This document shows, in pieces, positions 1 to 9,868 of a stretch of DNA of 64,000 nt (within the stretch, counting starts at the first letter, position 1; each line of letters starts with the position of its first letter). Source of the DNA: Grammothele lineata (taxonomy: Eukaryota; Basidiomycota; Agaricomycetes; Polyporales; Polyporaceae). The stretch covers positions 62,001 to 126,000 of the forward strand of contig NDFF03000065.1 in assembly GCA_002150815.3 (NCBI GenBank), read 5' to 3'. The translations under genes were made by a program, and so were the position numbers. Below the pieces are notes generated by a model, which was not told the DNA's origin, searched no databases, and saw only the letters and a program-made list of their open reading frames with translations.

Positions 1-375
1 GCGACGGCGATGTTCAAGCTCGCGTTCGAGGAGGTGCGCGCTGAACGACTCGCTTTCTGGAACCATTGCTCAAATTTGAGTATTTCCAGGCGGCGAAGCT
101 AGGCGTGACCGTCGCGCTGACCACAACGAACGGCGTGAACGTGAGTACCCTCCACATTCCCCTCCCCCTATCCTCATCCTCGCGCCTCATGTCCGCGCCG
201 TCGGACGAAACCCCCTCTGACCTCCCACAACACACATGCGCAGGTACCCGTCTACACGAGCATGGGCTTCGACTGCTTAGGCGAGCGGCCGGTCCCGTCG
301 CCGTGGCAGGACTGGAAGTTGTGGTTCTTCGACCAGAAAAAGGCCGAGGCCAGATCGGGGTGTACAGTACTGTGA
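1..375 (+). CDS. GNAT-like acetyltransferase, C-terminal part (gene cut by window start)
   Basis: Three exons can be joined: 1-33, 90-140 and 244-375. The introns are 56 and 102 nt, GT-AG, and keep one reading frame to the TGA at 373-375. The peptide reads MFKLAFEEAAKLGVTVAL, then TTTNGVNVPVYTSMGF, then DCLGERPVPSPWQDWKLWFF. The pattern of a small hydrophobic strand, then P-V-Y-x-x-M-G-F is the classic end of a GNAT acetyl-CoA transferase fold, where the Y-x-x-x-G-F segment closes the acetyl-CoA site. The N-terminal half lies outside the window, so substrate and full length cannot be told. The tail after the GF motif is polar and ends KKAEARSGCTVL. Confidence rests on the clean splicing and the motif, not on a full domain. 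Confidence 0.5.
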
Positions 376-2277
376 CCAATATTGCACCGTTCCTCTCCTC
401 TTCTCCCTGGGCCTCTACGTACGCCTCGAGGCAGACCGCTGTCGCTTCCCCGTGTCCATCCGTCACTTACTTATCTCTATTCACTTGGAATCGCTGACTG
501 CGTCTGACAAGACAAAACTCTCGCTGACTGTCTGTCTATCTGGTATCAGTGCATAACATCAGCGATCGCGGTCCGTCGCCCAGCGCTCAGCGCTCAGCCT
601 CAATATTTGCGCGCATCTCCCCGCCCGTCGAGTTCAGAAGCCCGAACGGCGGCGATCGAGAGGCCCGTTCACTCCCTGCGCGTACAGCATCAGATCTGAG
701 AGTACTTGCATCTGCCTTCAGTCAGAAAGGCTGGTAGAAATGGCCTTCGACTTCTTCATTTGGCGCTTCGCTGTCCCGGCTGCGCGACAGCCCGTGGGAG
801 TCGCGCGAAGACGAGAAGACGGAGAGTGCGCCCTGGGCGGGATAAGGGATCGTTGGGACCACGGTCTCCCCGGCTCTCGACGCGTCCGGGGCCCTCTGTC
901 TTCATAATGCATGTAAGTTTCCCGCGTTACTGTATCCCTCATGCCTGTATCACAGTGGATGCTGTATCAGCCGAGCGGCCTCCCACATCTGCCAGTGCTC
1001 GTTGGAAGACGTGGACGGGTGATGCAGCCCGGATCCGGATCGCAGGCTGTGGCCATCAAGCTTCGCGCGCCCGCAACTCGCTTTGTGCAGACGTCCTGCG
1101 GCCAGATTACAGGCCCCCGAGCGGCGGCGGCGACTCAGGGCGCCACGAAGACAATGCTCGACAGCGGGGCTGCATGGAGCCGTCAATCTCCGTCTCCTTC
1201 TTCGTCGCTTGCATCGATCTGTGCTCGTGCGACTTCGTCAGTTATTCTCGGTACATTTGTGAGTTATCTTCAATCTATATCTCGTTCCTTGGAGCGGAAG
1301 CTCACGCCTTTGCCCTAGATCGAAGCTCGAAGCTCGACGCCGCCAGTCGGGTGCCTGTACTTCTCCCGACGATGCGCGGGGAGCGGGGACGGGCGTGAGG
1401 GCGATCGAGCGCAATGCCGGAGGACGGGTCGCCTTCGCTGTTCAGATCCGCCGCCGTCGCCTCCTCTTGTTCGGTAGCCCAAGCGCCGAGCGTTAGCCTG
1501 AACGGACTCTCGCCCGGCGGAGAGAAGGCGCCTCGAGGCATGCCCGCGGGCTGCGTGACGTCTGCGGGAACGGGACAAGCTTTCAGACTTGCGTGTTCTG
1601 GGTTGTGCGGTATGTGAGCGAATCCCTTCAGAGATAATCTATGTACCGCTTACAATATTCCCAAGCATCCTAGGATTGAGTCAGACGCACCGCGGCTGAG
1701 TCCGCAATGTACGCAGCGCCTTACCTTGAAGCCTTAATTTCCATTCTGAGATATATGGTCATGACCCCTGACACCGCCATCGTTAGCTCCAGCTTTCAGC
1801 TAATCCTCCCAAGCTACGAGAAGTAAAGAGAAATCTAGAAGTAGAATTTCCATCAAAGGTTGTAACAGGGCACGCAAGCCAGGAGAGACTAGAATAAACA
1901 TCCGATACAGGGCAGACTCGTAGAACACTGTCTTTCGGAGGTTGAGCGTGGGGGTTAACATGACATCGTGAGTGAGAACAGCTGTTGATCGAATATTTTG
2001 AACCGGGATTACTTCACGCAGCTCTTCGACCGAACCGGGGGAAACGCTGCATATCCTTCTGTGCCTCCTCGCTCTGCGTAGCCGGAAGGGTTTCTCGCTC
2101 GTGCTTTGTTTGAAACGTGAAATGTGTTCTCATTCGCTAGATGCTCATAAGAGCGAGGAGGAGGGTGTCCAGTTGGGCGCGTGCGGCCGCTGCCCAGAGG
2201 TCGTCAAACACTCTTAACTTCCAAGCCCTGCAGCGCGTACCACCAGGACGCCCCCGTACAGACGCCAGACTGGGAAC
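376..2277. other. No convincing gene
   Basis: About 1.9 kb. Short GC-rich open frames exist around 700-1400, but none shows a recognisable domain, a coherent splice pattern or a signal peptide, and frames on both strands are open together as expected from high GC. AT-richer stretch at 1620-1980. I see nothing to name here. Confidence 0.5.
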
Positions 2278-2640
2278 ATGCCGAAGCTGGTCCGTTGGGC
2301 TCTTCTTGTCGGCCTCCTCGTAGGCGCAGAATGCGGCGCGCGCTTCGTCCACCCTCTCCAATCCGCACCCCCTACCGCTACGATCACCGGCGTGACTACC
2401 ACGGTGAGCGCTTTCCAGTCAGGCGACAGACCGACATCACTCAGTAAGTGACATTCCACCTGCGCTTTCGGTGACGGGGAACGTGTTGAGGGGAAGGGTG
2501 CTCATGTGATATGTACGATTTATCTTGAACGATGAAAACAGGGCCGACCATTACTATCCCCCAAAACAACACTTGGATCTGAACATCGTAGGGAGCGACA
2601 AACGTGCTGCAGCGACGCTACAGTATATGCTAGCGAGTGG
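2278..2640 (+). pseudogene. Possible remnant of a UstYa-like (DUF3328) gene, N-terminal part
   Basis: From the ATG at 2278 the frame gives a basic start and one hydrophobic segment (MPKLVRWALLVGLLVG), then a Thr/Ser-rich stalk ending AFQSGDRPTSL, with a good donor (GTAAGT) at 2444 and an acceptor at 2541. The following exon carries ADHYYPPKQHLDLNIVG, which resembles the D-Y-P-P segment that follows the membrane anchor in UstYa-family proteins (compare FIEDDYPPNLPVP in the intact copy at 38 kb). The two exons are one base out of phase, and no HxxHC motifs can be read downstream, so this looks broken. It could also be chance. It lies 1.2 kb upstream of the first small peptide gene. Confidence 0.25.
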
Positions 2641-3879
2641 GGTGCGTTTCTCGCTGTCTTCTCTCGCCTCTATCTGAACGTATCGGAGTTAGCTTATATT
2701 ACCTTGTTCTAGGGTATCTTGTCGTAGGATGCATCGACCATGTGGAAATTTGTATCCTATACACGATCATCCCACATGCGCGAAACGTTGAGGTGTTATA
2801 TCACAGCCGCTGAACTATCTGGCACTGTATACTATACACGAGGGTTCTATGCCTCATTTCAGATTACTCAAAATCGACTGAGCCGGCCCCCAACTGGATT
2901 CTTTTTTGACGTACCGCTGGTGGTATCTGGTATCCTATTACAACCACAGCGAACACATCTTAGGGCATGCGGTCCAGCGATGAGGCCCCCAGGAGGAAAC
3001 TAAGTACGCATGTGGACCCTAGGGCCCTTTCCCCGACGTGTGGTCGTCTGAATGACCTGTGCACTTACTCAGCGGTAACTGCGGTATTACTGCACGCCTC
3101 GGCATACATCCGGGGCGCGCGACTCCTGGCGCGCAGAGCTGGTTTCGGATCTAGAGGATCCGGTTCCGCGCTCTTCGTCTAATACGTTAATTGTCAAGAC
3201 GCGTCTGCGCAACGTAAAGAACGCCTGACGCTGAGCAAGCCCGGTCACTTCGCAAAGGGATGACTTAGCCGGGACCGCCCATGATGTTGTCCAGCCACTA
3301 TGTCCCCGAGCGTAGTAGTACTGGGAAATACCCCAAAGATCGTTTCGCACGCGAGAGGTGTTGCATGGAAGCTCGACCACACATGGGAATTTTGGCGGTC
3401 TGGGGCTGTAACAGGGTGCTGAGCACGGAGAATTGAAGCCTCCGGTAATAGTACGTAGGTGTACAGCACATTGGAAGAATGGAATCTCTCTGAGGTTCAA
3501 CAAATCTTGGCGAGACAGCATCAGGGGCATTCCCATTCGTATTCAAGTTCGACATTAGATCCTGAGAACGCTCCCTCGCGCCGCCAAGCGCTTCTGCGCC
3601 ACAGAGTATCGTCGACCAATCCTTCTGTCAAACAGGAAGACACTATTACAGCGCCTTCCGGAAAGAACTGTCTCCGTAAGGAGAGGCCTAGACCTCTCGT
3701 TGGCCGTGGCTGGTCCAAGAGTAGATTGGGTATTATGTACTTGCTACCCGGAAGTTGTACATAAAACTGACCGAACACACATCACTGAACACTGCAATAG
3801 ATCTCTCCACCCCCTCACCTGCTTCGTTTTCCCAAGTACTATCACTGCGAGGAACGTCTGAGACTATTTCTTACTCATC
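2641..3879. other. No convincing gene; upstream region of the first peptide gene
   Basis: About 1.2 kb. A 149-codon open frame on the minus strand (3087-3536) has no recognisable domain and is Arg/Ser/Cys-rich like random GC-rich translation. Nothing else is supported. Confidence 0.4.
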
Positions 3880-4117
3880 ATGTTGAACCCGCGGAACACA
3901 CAATCCTCGACGAAGCTCGCGTGTTACGCGGCAGGGGCCATTCTTGTCGTGATGGTGTTTGCTTTCGGCGGAATGTGGCCCTTTGGCCGAAACACAGCAC
4001 AAAAATCACCATGTAGGTGCTGTTTGACTTGTGACGGTAGTGGCCACATGCTGATAAACGCCTCCGGTCACCTTAGCATTGCCTGTGGTACCACCGAGCG
4101 AGAACTCCTGGGTCTGA
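3880..4117 (+). CDS. ENxWV small peptide 1 (57 aa), Cys-less variant
   Basis: Two exons, 3880-4012 and 4077-4117, separated by a 64-nt GT-AG intron (donor GTAGGT, branch-like GCTGATAAAC). Together they encode 57 aa. The N-terminus (MLNPRNTQSSTKLACYAAGA then ILVVMVFAFGGMW) is a hydrophobic signal peptide or signal anchor. The C-terminus is KSPSLPVVPPSENSWV. The second exon is 41 nt, the same as in peptides 2 and 3, and the intron is phase 1 as in all five. It differs from the others: there is no dibasic [KR]R before the intron (only GRNTAQKS), the motif Cys is Ser, and there is no AA|P signal end. It may be a diverged or decaying member. I do not recognise the family. Expression would have to be shown. 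Confidence 0.55.
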
Positions 4118-4982
4118 GTTTCGACCGAAGATGCAGATGTTTGACAGTGCAGCACGTGCCCTCCTATTGTGCGTGCTCTCAGATTATCTTTTAACTTTAG
4201 CTTCCTTAACGTTGACAAAGCACTATATGTTTAGACGGGTTCTTGTGCCCGGTTGAAATGGGCGACAAAGGATTGTGTGCGAATGGATCAGCACCGTGAC
4301 AGCGATCTAAAACGTTCATTAGCATGACGTGTATTCTTTGTCATGAATGCAGCCTACAATGATGTCCCAACAATCCAGGAGTACTGAAGTGCGCCCGATG
4401 CGCTTAGTGCAACTTCTCAAAAGCATCAGCACCGCATAAAGACCAGCGCCCGCTCGGGGCGGCCGTGGACTCGCACGCTGGTGCCGCAGTTCTGAACGCC
4501 CTGTGCGGATAACGACAAGCGGTGAGAGGCCCCCACCTACCCGAATCAACGCGCAGAGTGGGGAGGCTTCTGAAATGATGTGAGCAACGTCGTATCGCGC
4601 GAAGTCCTGTCCGAGGGTGGGTCATATGTCAGGCGCGCGCAGAGGCACTTACCCATGCCTGTTGGCAGAGAACGGCTTGGCGCCATGTCATGTCGCCGCA
4701 CTGTACGCGCGCGACACGCAGGCCACGCGCTGCATGCCTCGGGCCCGGAACAGCCTTCCGCGGGCGTTGCCCAAAGACGAGCGAGTCTCGCAGCCCAGTA
4801 GATGGCCTTTGTCCAAAAATAGAACGGGTATCTGGCGGGTATCCCTCGCCCGCTGCTCAGTCTGAGGATAAGAGCCGCACGGAATGCGCGACGATGGAGA
4901 TCATGAAACATTATATAACTTCTACTACACGTCAGCGCATCGTCGGCTTTCCGTACACCCACCTGTTACATATCGCCTAGTG
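4118..4982. other. Spacer between peptide genes 1 and 2
   Basis: 865 bp. Open frames on both strands overlap one another without domain, signal peptide or splice support. No repeat of the ENxWV motif is present. Confidence 0.4.
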
Positions 4983-5181
4983 ATGCAGCTTTCTATCCTA
5001 GCTTCGAAGTTCACCTGGACCATTGGTCTCGTCTTTGTGATCCTCGCGAGTACGAGTGGCGCGGCTCCCGCAGAGCGCAGAGGCAAGTGTTGCTTCCTCG
5101 GACACGAGCATGGTACTTACGCGTCTTTTTGCGCATCCAGCCGAGGACGTATCAGCCCCCAGCGAGAACATCTGGGTCTGA
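4983..5181 (+). CDS. ENxWV small peptide 2 (46 aa), spliced by a GC-AG intron
   Basis: Exons 4983-5082 and 5141-5181. The 58-nt intron begins GCAAGT, the standard consensus for a GC-AG donor, has a CTTAC branch site and ends CCAG. No GT donor gives an intron of normal size that also reaches the conserved tail. The GC-AG join puts the intron in phase 1 directly after the dibasic pair, exactly as in peptides 3-5. The product starts MQLSILASKFTWTIG, has a hydrophobic core (LVFVILASTSGAA) ending in the AA|P signal-cleavage pattern, then PAERR and the tail AEDVSAPSENIWV. There are no cysteines after the signal peptide. The predicted secreted form is 18 aa, and 13 aa after cleavage at RR. The family is unknown to me. 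The role as a secreted peptide is inferred from this architecture. Confidence 0.65.
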
Positions 5182-6167
5182 GTATCCGGCACCCTAGATT
5201 GTAATCCCAGCCGAGCAAGGTTCGTGGGCGTGCGCTCTCTGTCTGCGTGAGATAATTGACGTAGTTGTATCAGAAGCTAGTCTAGCCTTGAACATAAGTT
5301 GATAACACTGGACTTCCTTGATGATGGAGGAGGCTTCATATAGTCATGTCATCGATCCTCTCTTATATCCGCCATCAACAAGATGCTGTATCATGATGAA
5401 AGTAGATCTCTTACCTCCCTGATGTATTGATCCCAGATATTGTGCCATGCAATACTGTTACGCTTTGTAGGAGAGAGCTGCGCCGAGTTCTAAGATAGAC
5501 AGTTGGCCATAAAGTGGTCCATCAAGAATGAGAGGTAGCCTGACTACGAGTCGGTGATAAGAGGCCACTCACCAGCAACTTGAAGTAGTGTCAAAAACAG
5601 TACTTACTATTAGTACGTGATCAAGATCGTCGTACGGACCCAACCAAGTATCTTATGACACGTGCTATCACGGTAGTGTTGCCGCGAACTTAACTCTGAA
5701 CGATCTTGGAGACGAGAATAACAGGCTGAGCCGTTACACCCGAAGGTGGCGGCGCACCAATAGAACAGAGCGGAGTATGAAAGCAGGCCACGCAGCCGAG
5801 CGGCGCTTGAAATGGAGGTCGCATTCAACCGGGCTACGCCACGCAAACTCCACCTTCACGAAGATCGCTGAGCTTCCTTCAGGTGCGTCTCTATCTGATA
5901 GAACGGGCATTTGGATCTACATAATGGATACACAACTCGGATAGATCTAACTTCTGAATACATAGCAGAAACCCACAAAGAACTCGAAGTCCTTCCTGCA
6001 ACAAGTACCAAATAAGAGCATTACAGTTTGCATTATGGCCAACCGTGCTAAAACGAATACTTCAGCAAAATGAGCTAACATTCGAGCGACGAAACTGCGC
6101 CAACATACCCGAACCCTCTGGCCAACTGCTCCTCCCGCCCACGCATGTTCGAGCTCATGTCGATGTC
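5182..6167. other. Spacer between peptide genes 2 and 3
   Basis: About 1 kb, somewhat AT-richer than the gene blocks (5200-5600). Only short unrelated open frames. It holds the 3' sides of peptide genes 2 (+) and 3 (-), which converge. Confidence 0.4.
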
Positions 6168-6385
6168 TCATACCCAGCAGTTCTCGGTAGGTGGCGTAAT
6201 GACATCGTCTAAGCAGGTATCGTCAGCGTTTCATCTGGATATTGCTCTCCAAGGCATATGCACTAACCGCCTCGACGGGAGACGCAGCCGTCGACGTCTG
6301 GAGATCCGACGGGCGCAGCGATTGCGCCCGAAACGATAGCGGCAACGACGCCAGCGAAAACAAAGTAGAGCCTCGAGAGCTGCAT
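6168..6385 (-). CDS. ENxWV small peptide 3 (52 aa)
   Basis: Minus-strand exons 6385-6268 and 6208-6168, with a 59-nt GT-AG intron (donor GTTAGT, branch GCTGAC, acceptor CTTAG). The 52-aa product begins MQLSRLYFVFAGVVAAIV and ends its signal peptide at SGAIAA|P. After PVGSPDVDGCVSRR, the intron splits the codon two positions past the RR, and the tail is GDDVITPPTENCWV followed by stop. There is one Cys in the propeptide and one in the conserved motif, so a disulfide within the secreted form is possible. RR is a Kex2-type cleavage site, which would release a 14-residue C-terminal peptide. The gene is convergent with peptide 2 and in the same orientation as peptides 4 and 5. Confidence 0.75.
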
Positions 6386-7369
6386 GTTGCTGTGACAGCC
6401 GTAGGACTCTACCGAGCCGCGCTGAGAACTACGTGGAAGAGAGGATGAGAGGAAGGTAAGGTGAGCGTACTGCGGGAGTCTGCGGCGCGCGGCGCGCGCG
6501 ATGACCCTTTATCTTCAGATCTCAACCCACAGATCAAGACCTAGAGGACTGCCTTCGCGCTCACGAAACCCACCGCCCACGGCTTCTGCGCCTCACCGAA
6601 GCGATTCCTGCGCACCGTCGCTTTTGGTGAGAGGGTACGCTGGGCTGTGTCGTTATCTCAGCACGAATATCTCCACCTGGCGCTGCGGCAGGTTGTGAAC
6701 GGCGGCGGGGTGATGCGTAGCTTCGTAGCCCGCGGCCTTCCGCAGGGCTCACTTATTCCGTGTTTGGTCCACAATGCCGTGATGACCGTTTCCGTCGAGG
6801 TGGGCGCAGTCAACTGATTCCTGCATATCGCCATCACTGCAATCCGAGCGCCGCGGGTTCTTTTTCGCGCGTCAAGTTCACCTCCGTGTCCGCATTACTC
6901 ATTCCTGGAGTGCTTTCGCAAGCATGCCATATATGTAGATGCGCCTGTCTTAGACTGCTCTGCGCTGACTGTGCGTCATAGTTTGCGTCGAAAAGGCTAC
7001 AGGACTCTGGCAAGACCTTATCGCCCGGATGGTCATTGGCCTCGTGGCAGTGTGGGGGGCAGTCCTGGGCAGTCACGAGGGATTCTGTAGGAACTCGGGC
7101 TCGAGTGTCTCGCACATAGCCATCTTTACTGCTGCTTGAAGCTTGGCTACGCTGAGATGGTGGCGTCTCCTTTACAGTACATACTCTAGGCCATCCTACT
7201 CATCTGCATCATTGATCACCGCGCTGTGTTTATTCTATACACGCTCCGAAACTCAACGCGCTCAGGGTCTTATGTCTAGATCAAAAGCATACCGTCCCTT
7301 CAGTGAAGCGGAAGGCGGCTTGAACATCGATAAACGCACTCGTTTCATAATCATACGGGGTATACTAGT
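6386..7369. other. Upstream region of peptide gene 3
   Basis: About 1 kb between peptide genes 3 and 4 (both minus strand). No frame shows a domain, signal peptide plus intron, or a further ENxWV motif. It would contain the promoter of peptide 3. Confidence 0.4.
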
Positions 7370-7572
7370 TCAAACCCAGCAATTCTCGGTAGGGGGAAGA
7401 GGTGAAGCTACGCTCTGCGTCAGCTTTGATGAACTAGCTGGAGGTACACTCTGCATGGAGGCTTACCGTCGCGGCGCTGGGGCTCGCAGGAAACTGGCTC
7501 TGCCATTGGAGCCGCGACCACGGTGGCAGCGAAGAGGCTAGCGAAAAGGAAGACGAGTTTTGAAGCCTGCAT
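7370..7572 (-). CDS. ENxWV small peptide 4 (47 aa)
   Basis: Minus-strand exons 7572-7467 and 7407-7370, with a 59-nt GT-AG intron (donor GTAAGC, branch GCTGAC). The product is 47 aa: signal peptide MQASKLVFLFASLFAATVVAA, then PMAEPVSCEPQRR, then DASPLPPTENCWV and stop. I chose the ATG at 7572 because it lines up with the MQ starts of peptides 2, 3 and 5; an in-frame ATG 33 nt upstream would add a polar extension. The second exon is 38 nt, as in peptide 5, and the tails of 4 and 5 differ at only two positions (DASPLPPT against DAFPLPPS). The gene sits at one end of a duplicated block that also contains peptide 5. One propeptide Cys and one motif Cys are present. Confidence 0.8.
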
Positions 7573-8650
7573 TTTCTGTGCGTTGTTAGAAAAAGCTGGA
7601 ATCAAGTTTGACTCAGGAAGTCAGTAAATGGTGTGTGATGTATGGGCGTACACGAACAGGAGTAGGCGCAGGGACTGCGAGTGTCAGAGACGTTGGCCTA
7701 AGATATGGGGCTCATCCTCCAGCCTTTTCAACTGGTGGCCCGGCGTTCAGGCTGACACTCGACCTGCCACAATGCAGACAGCTAGGATGGGCGAGCATTC
7801 CAAAATAGAACAAGAAGGGACGCAGCCCGAGTACAAGTCAGGTCTCGTTAGATCCTGTGGAGAAATTCGTTAACCTCCGCTGGCGCATTTGGGATGATGG
7901 ACATGTCATCTGCCGAACGTCAGCCTGAGTCTTGAGAGGAGCGTGGTGTCTGTGAAGAGGTTCTGATGTTAGATTCTCGAGCCGGAACGCTCAGGTCCGC
8001 ACGTTACGTACTTTCCTTGTTCACAGGCTGCTCGAAGGCGTTCACGTCCGAAAAGGACTGGTTCTCGGGAACTCCTCCGCCTCATCGAGTTCCGAAGTTC
8101 AAGGTCCCAGCGTTTTGTATGCTTCTTTGTTCGCTGTACCTTGGTGGCGAGACTTCGATACATCAACCACAGGACTTGAGACGCCGCCATCACGTCCTAT
8201 CACTCTAAGAGCAGATACAGAGGGCGCACTGAATCCCCGGGCGATGATGTTACCAGGCGCACAATTATTCGGAGGGCAGTGCATACCCGGCTTAAATGTC
8301 CCGGTAACTGCGCTGAACGAGTTTTAATGTGATCGTTCCAACAGGCGTGGCCAAATAGAGCAGATTGGCTTCCTTCGCTAAATGACGGATCTCGAACATC
8401 CTCCCCGGGCTGGCCGAGTGGCGGCTCTCACGGACTGACCAGCAGCTGAACGGGGGAAGACCATTGCGGGATTAGGCTGCACTGGTGTCCGCATGTGACT
8501 GCGTGCTCTCAGAAAGGTTTACGTACGTGTTTTCCGGATATTCGGTTAATGTTTCTGAAGACGCATTCGATGAGCTACTTGCCACGGGCGCGAATATGCT
8601 GCACTGCCTCCTGAGACGCAGTACGACCGGAATAGGAAGGCCACATGGGC
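7370..8650. repeat. Segmental duplication, copy 1 (peptide 4 plus ~1.1 kb upstream)
   Basis: This block aligns by eye, in the same orientation and order, with 9641-10870 at an offset of about 2.27 kb shrinking to about 2.2 kb. Matching stretches include CCTTTTCAACTG at ~7721 and ~9994, a CCGAAAAGGAC-x-GGTTCTCG segment at ~8051 and ~10298, and TTTACGTAC near 8518 and 10729. Open frames are not conserved between copies outside the peptide gene, so the shared upstream part behaves as non-coding or decayed sequence. Edges are approximate. Confidence 0.7.
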
Positions 8651-8711
8651 GTGAACCGCGTGGCGAGTAATCAAGCTGTACGTGTGTCTCGGGGATCCGA
8701 GTATGAGCTAA

Positions 8712-8945
8712 CACGGCAGGGATTCCCGATTTTTGGGACGAAGAAAAATGGCTGAGCAACCGCGGCTCGAGGCAACATTTTCGGCGATATGCCTAAAACA
8801 AGGGAAATATCGCGGAAAACGAAACCATTTAGTCGCCTTTTCATCGATTTTTCTGGTACACGTGACTTGTTGAAGAAAAGGCTTCCTCGAGCCACCATTG
8901 TCCAGCGATTTTTCTTTGTCCGAAAAACCGGTAATCCCCGCCGTG
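8712..8945. mobile_element. MITE of ~234 bp with imperfect TIRs and a TAA target duplication
   Basis: The left end (CACGGCAGGGATTCCCGATT) and the inverted right end (CACGGCGGGGATTACCGGTT) match over about 42 bp with around seven differences, and further inverted similarity (GGCTCGAGG on both sides) extends inward, making a fold-back element. TAA flanks both ends (8709-8711 and 8946-8948), as for Harbinger/PIF-type elements. There is no transposase, so it would be non-autonomous. It lies just beyond the edge of duplication copy 1 and is absent at the matching place near 10.87 kb. Confidence 0.75.
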
Positions 8946-8948
8946 TAA

Positions 8949-9640
8949 AGATCTGATCTGCTCGTGCTCGGTAGCCCATCGGCACCGTATCACGGTCGAA
9001 GGACCACTGCTTGTCGCACGAGTTTGCTCGAGAATTTGACTCGGAGGGACTCGGAGAACGTCACAGATTCGAAGACGAGAAATAACGAATCAAACAGGCC
9101 GCCCGCCAACGAATACTGACGTAGGGGTCGTAGATGTGCGTGTTGGTTGCTCGTCAAGAAGAACCGAAGCGTATCGTAAGTCGTCAGCAAGCGAGTCCGC
9201 GATAAGTGAGTGACGCCGGTAAGTAACGCTGGAACGGGCCGGGCCACCCGGGCCACTACGCGCCGAAAAACGCACATATAGTAGTCTTAACTAATGGGAG
9301 GAGCTGAAGGTATACGCTGTTACTTTATGGCTGGCAAAAACCACGTAGAGCGGCTCCTGTCAATACCGCAAGCCAGTCAATCGACCATGTCAATATGTAA
9401 TACACTCCAGAGTAGTGACGTCCTATCCTCCGAGTACATGCCCAGAGCCACCCTCAGGCTATTGATTCTCAGTATTCAACACTACGTTGCGTTCATCCCA
9501 TACATATTCCAAAACGCCGTGCGCTTGTAGTCTCGCGTATAGACCAAACACCTACAACTCCTTCAGCACGCTTGAAGGCATGGGGTGCACCCCGCGCACC
9601 CAGATACGCACATTCTGGCAGTCACATGAAATCCCTTGTC
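8949..9640. other. Spacer between MITE and peptide gene 5
   Basis: About 690 bp. Minus-strand open frames near 9000-9277 show no domain and appear to be GC-driven. Nothing further supported. Confidence 0.35.
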
Positions 9641-9868
9641 TCAAACCCAGCAGTTCTCGCTCGGAGGGAGGGGAAAAGCTAATTCAATGTTAGCCTTCAC
9701 GAATGGATTCAATGTACAGCGTGCACAAAAATGCTCACCATCGCGCTTCGAAGGCCCTGAGTCGGAAACAGAGCCGCAACTTGGGTCTGTCAACAATGTG
9801 CCCGGGGCTGCACTTACGGTAGCAGCAAGGAGACTGCAGAGAAGAAAGGCGAACTTGGGAACCTGCAT
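9641..9868 (-). CDS. ENxWV small peptide 5 (55 aa)
   Basis: Minus-strand exons 9868-9739 and 9678-9641, with a 60-nt GT-AG intron (donor GTGAGC, branch GCTAAC, acceptor ATTAG). The product is 55 aa: signal peptide MQVPKFAFLLCSLLAATVSAA, propeptide PGTLLTDPSCGSVSDSGPSKR, and tail DAFPLPPSENCWV with stop. KR-D at the exon junction matches RR-D of peptide 4. One propeptide Cys and one motif Cys. An unspliced reading is also open and gives a longer protein with the same last residues, but the splice signals and the match to peptide 4 favour the intron. This is the clearest member of the family together with peptide 4. Confidence 0.8.
   Translation of the reverse strand: MQVPKFAFLLCSLLAATVSAAPGTLLTDPSCGSVSDSGPSKRDGEHFCARCTLNPFVKANIELAFPLPPSENCWV

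Noticed and set aside
8400..8450. GGCTGGCCGAGTGGCGG resembling the D-arm of a Ser or Leu tRNA
   Set aside because: No matching acceptor or T-arm, and the duplicated partner region does not preserve it.
8671..8985. 104-codon minus-strand frame with basic residues
   Set aside because: It spans the MITE and its ends, so it is a by-product of the transposon sequence.
3880..9868. The N-C-W-V ending looked like a CaaX box of a lipidated mating pheromone precursor
   Set aside because: Only two residues follow the Cys (a CaaX box needs three), the Cys is replaced in two members, and the proteins have signal peptides, which CaaX pheromone precursors lack. The nearby Ste24 gene is a housekeeping gene and not evidence for a link.
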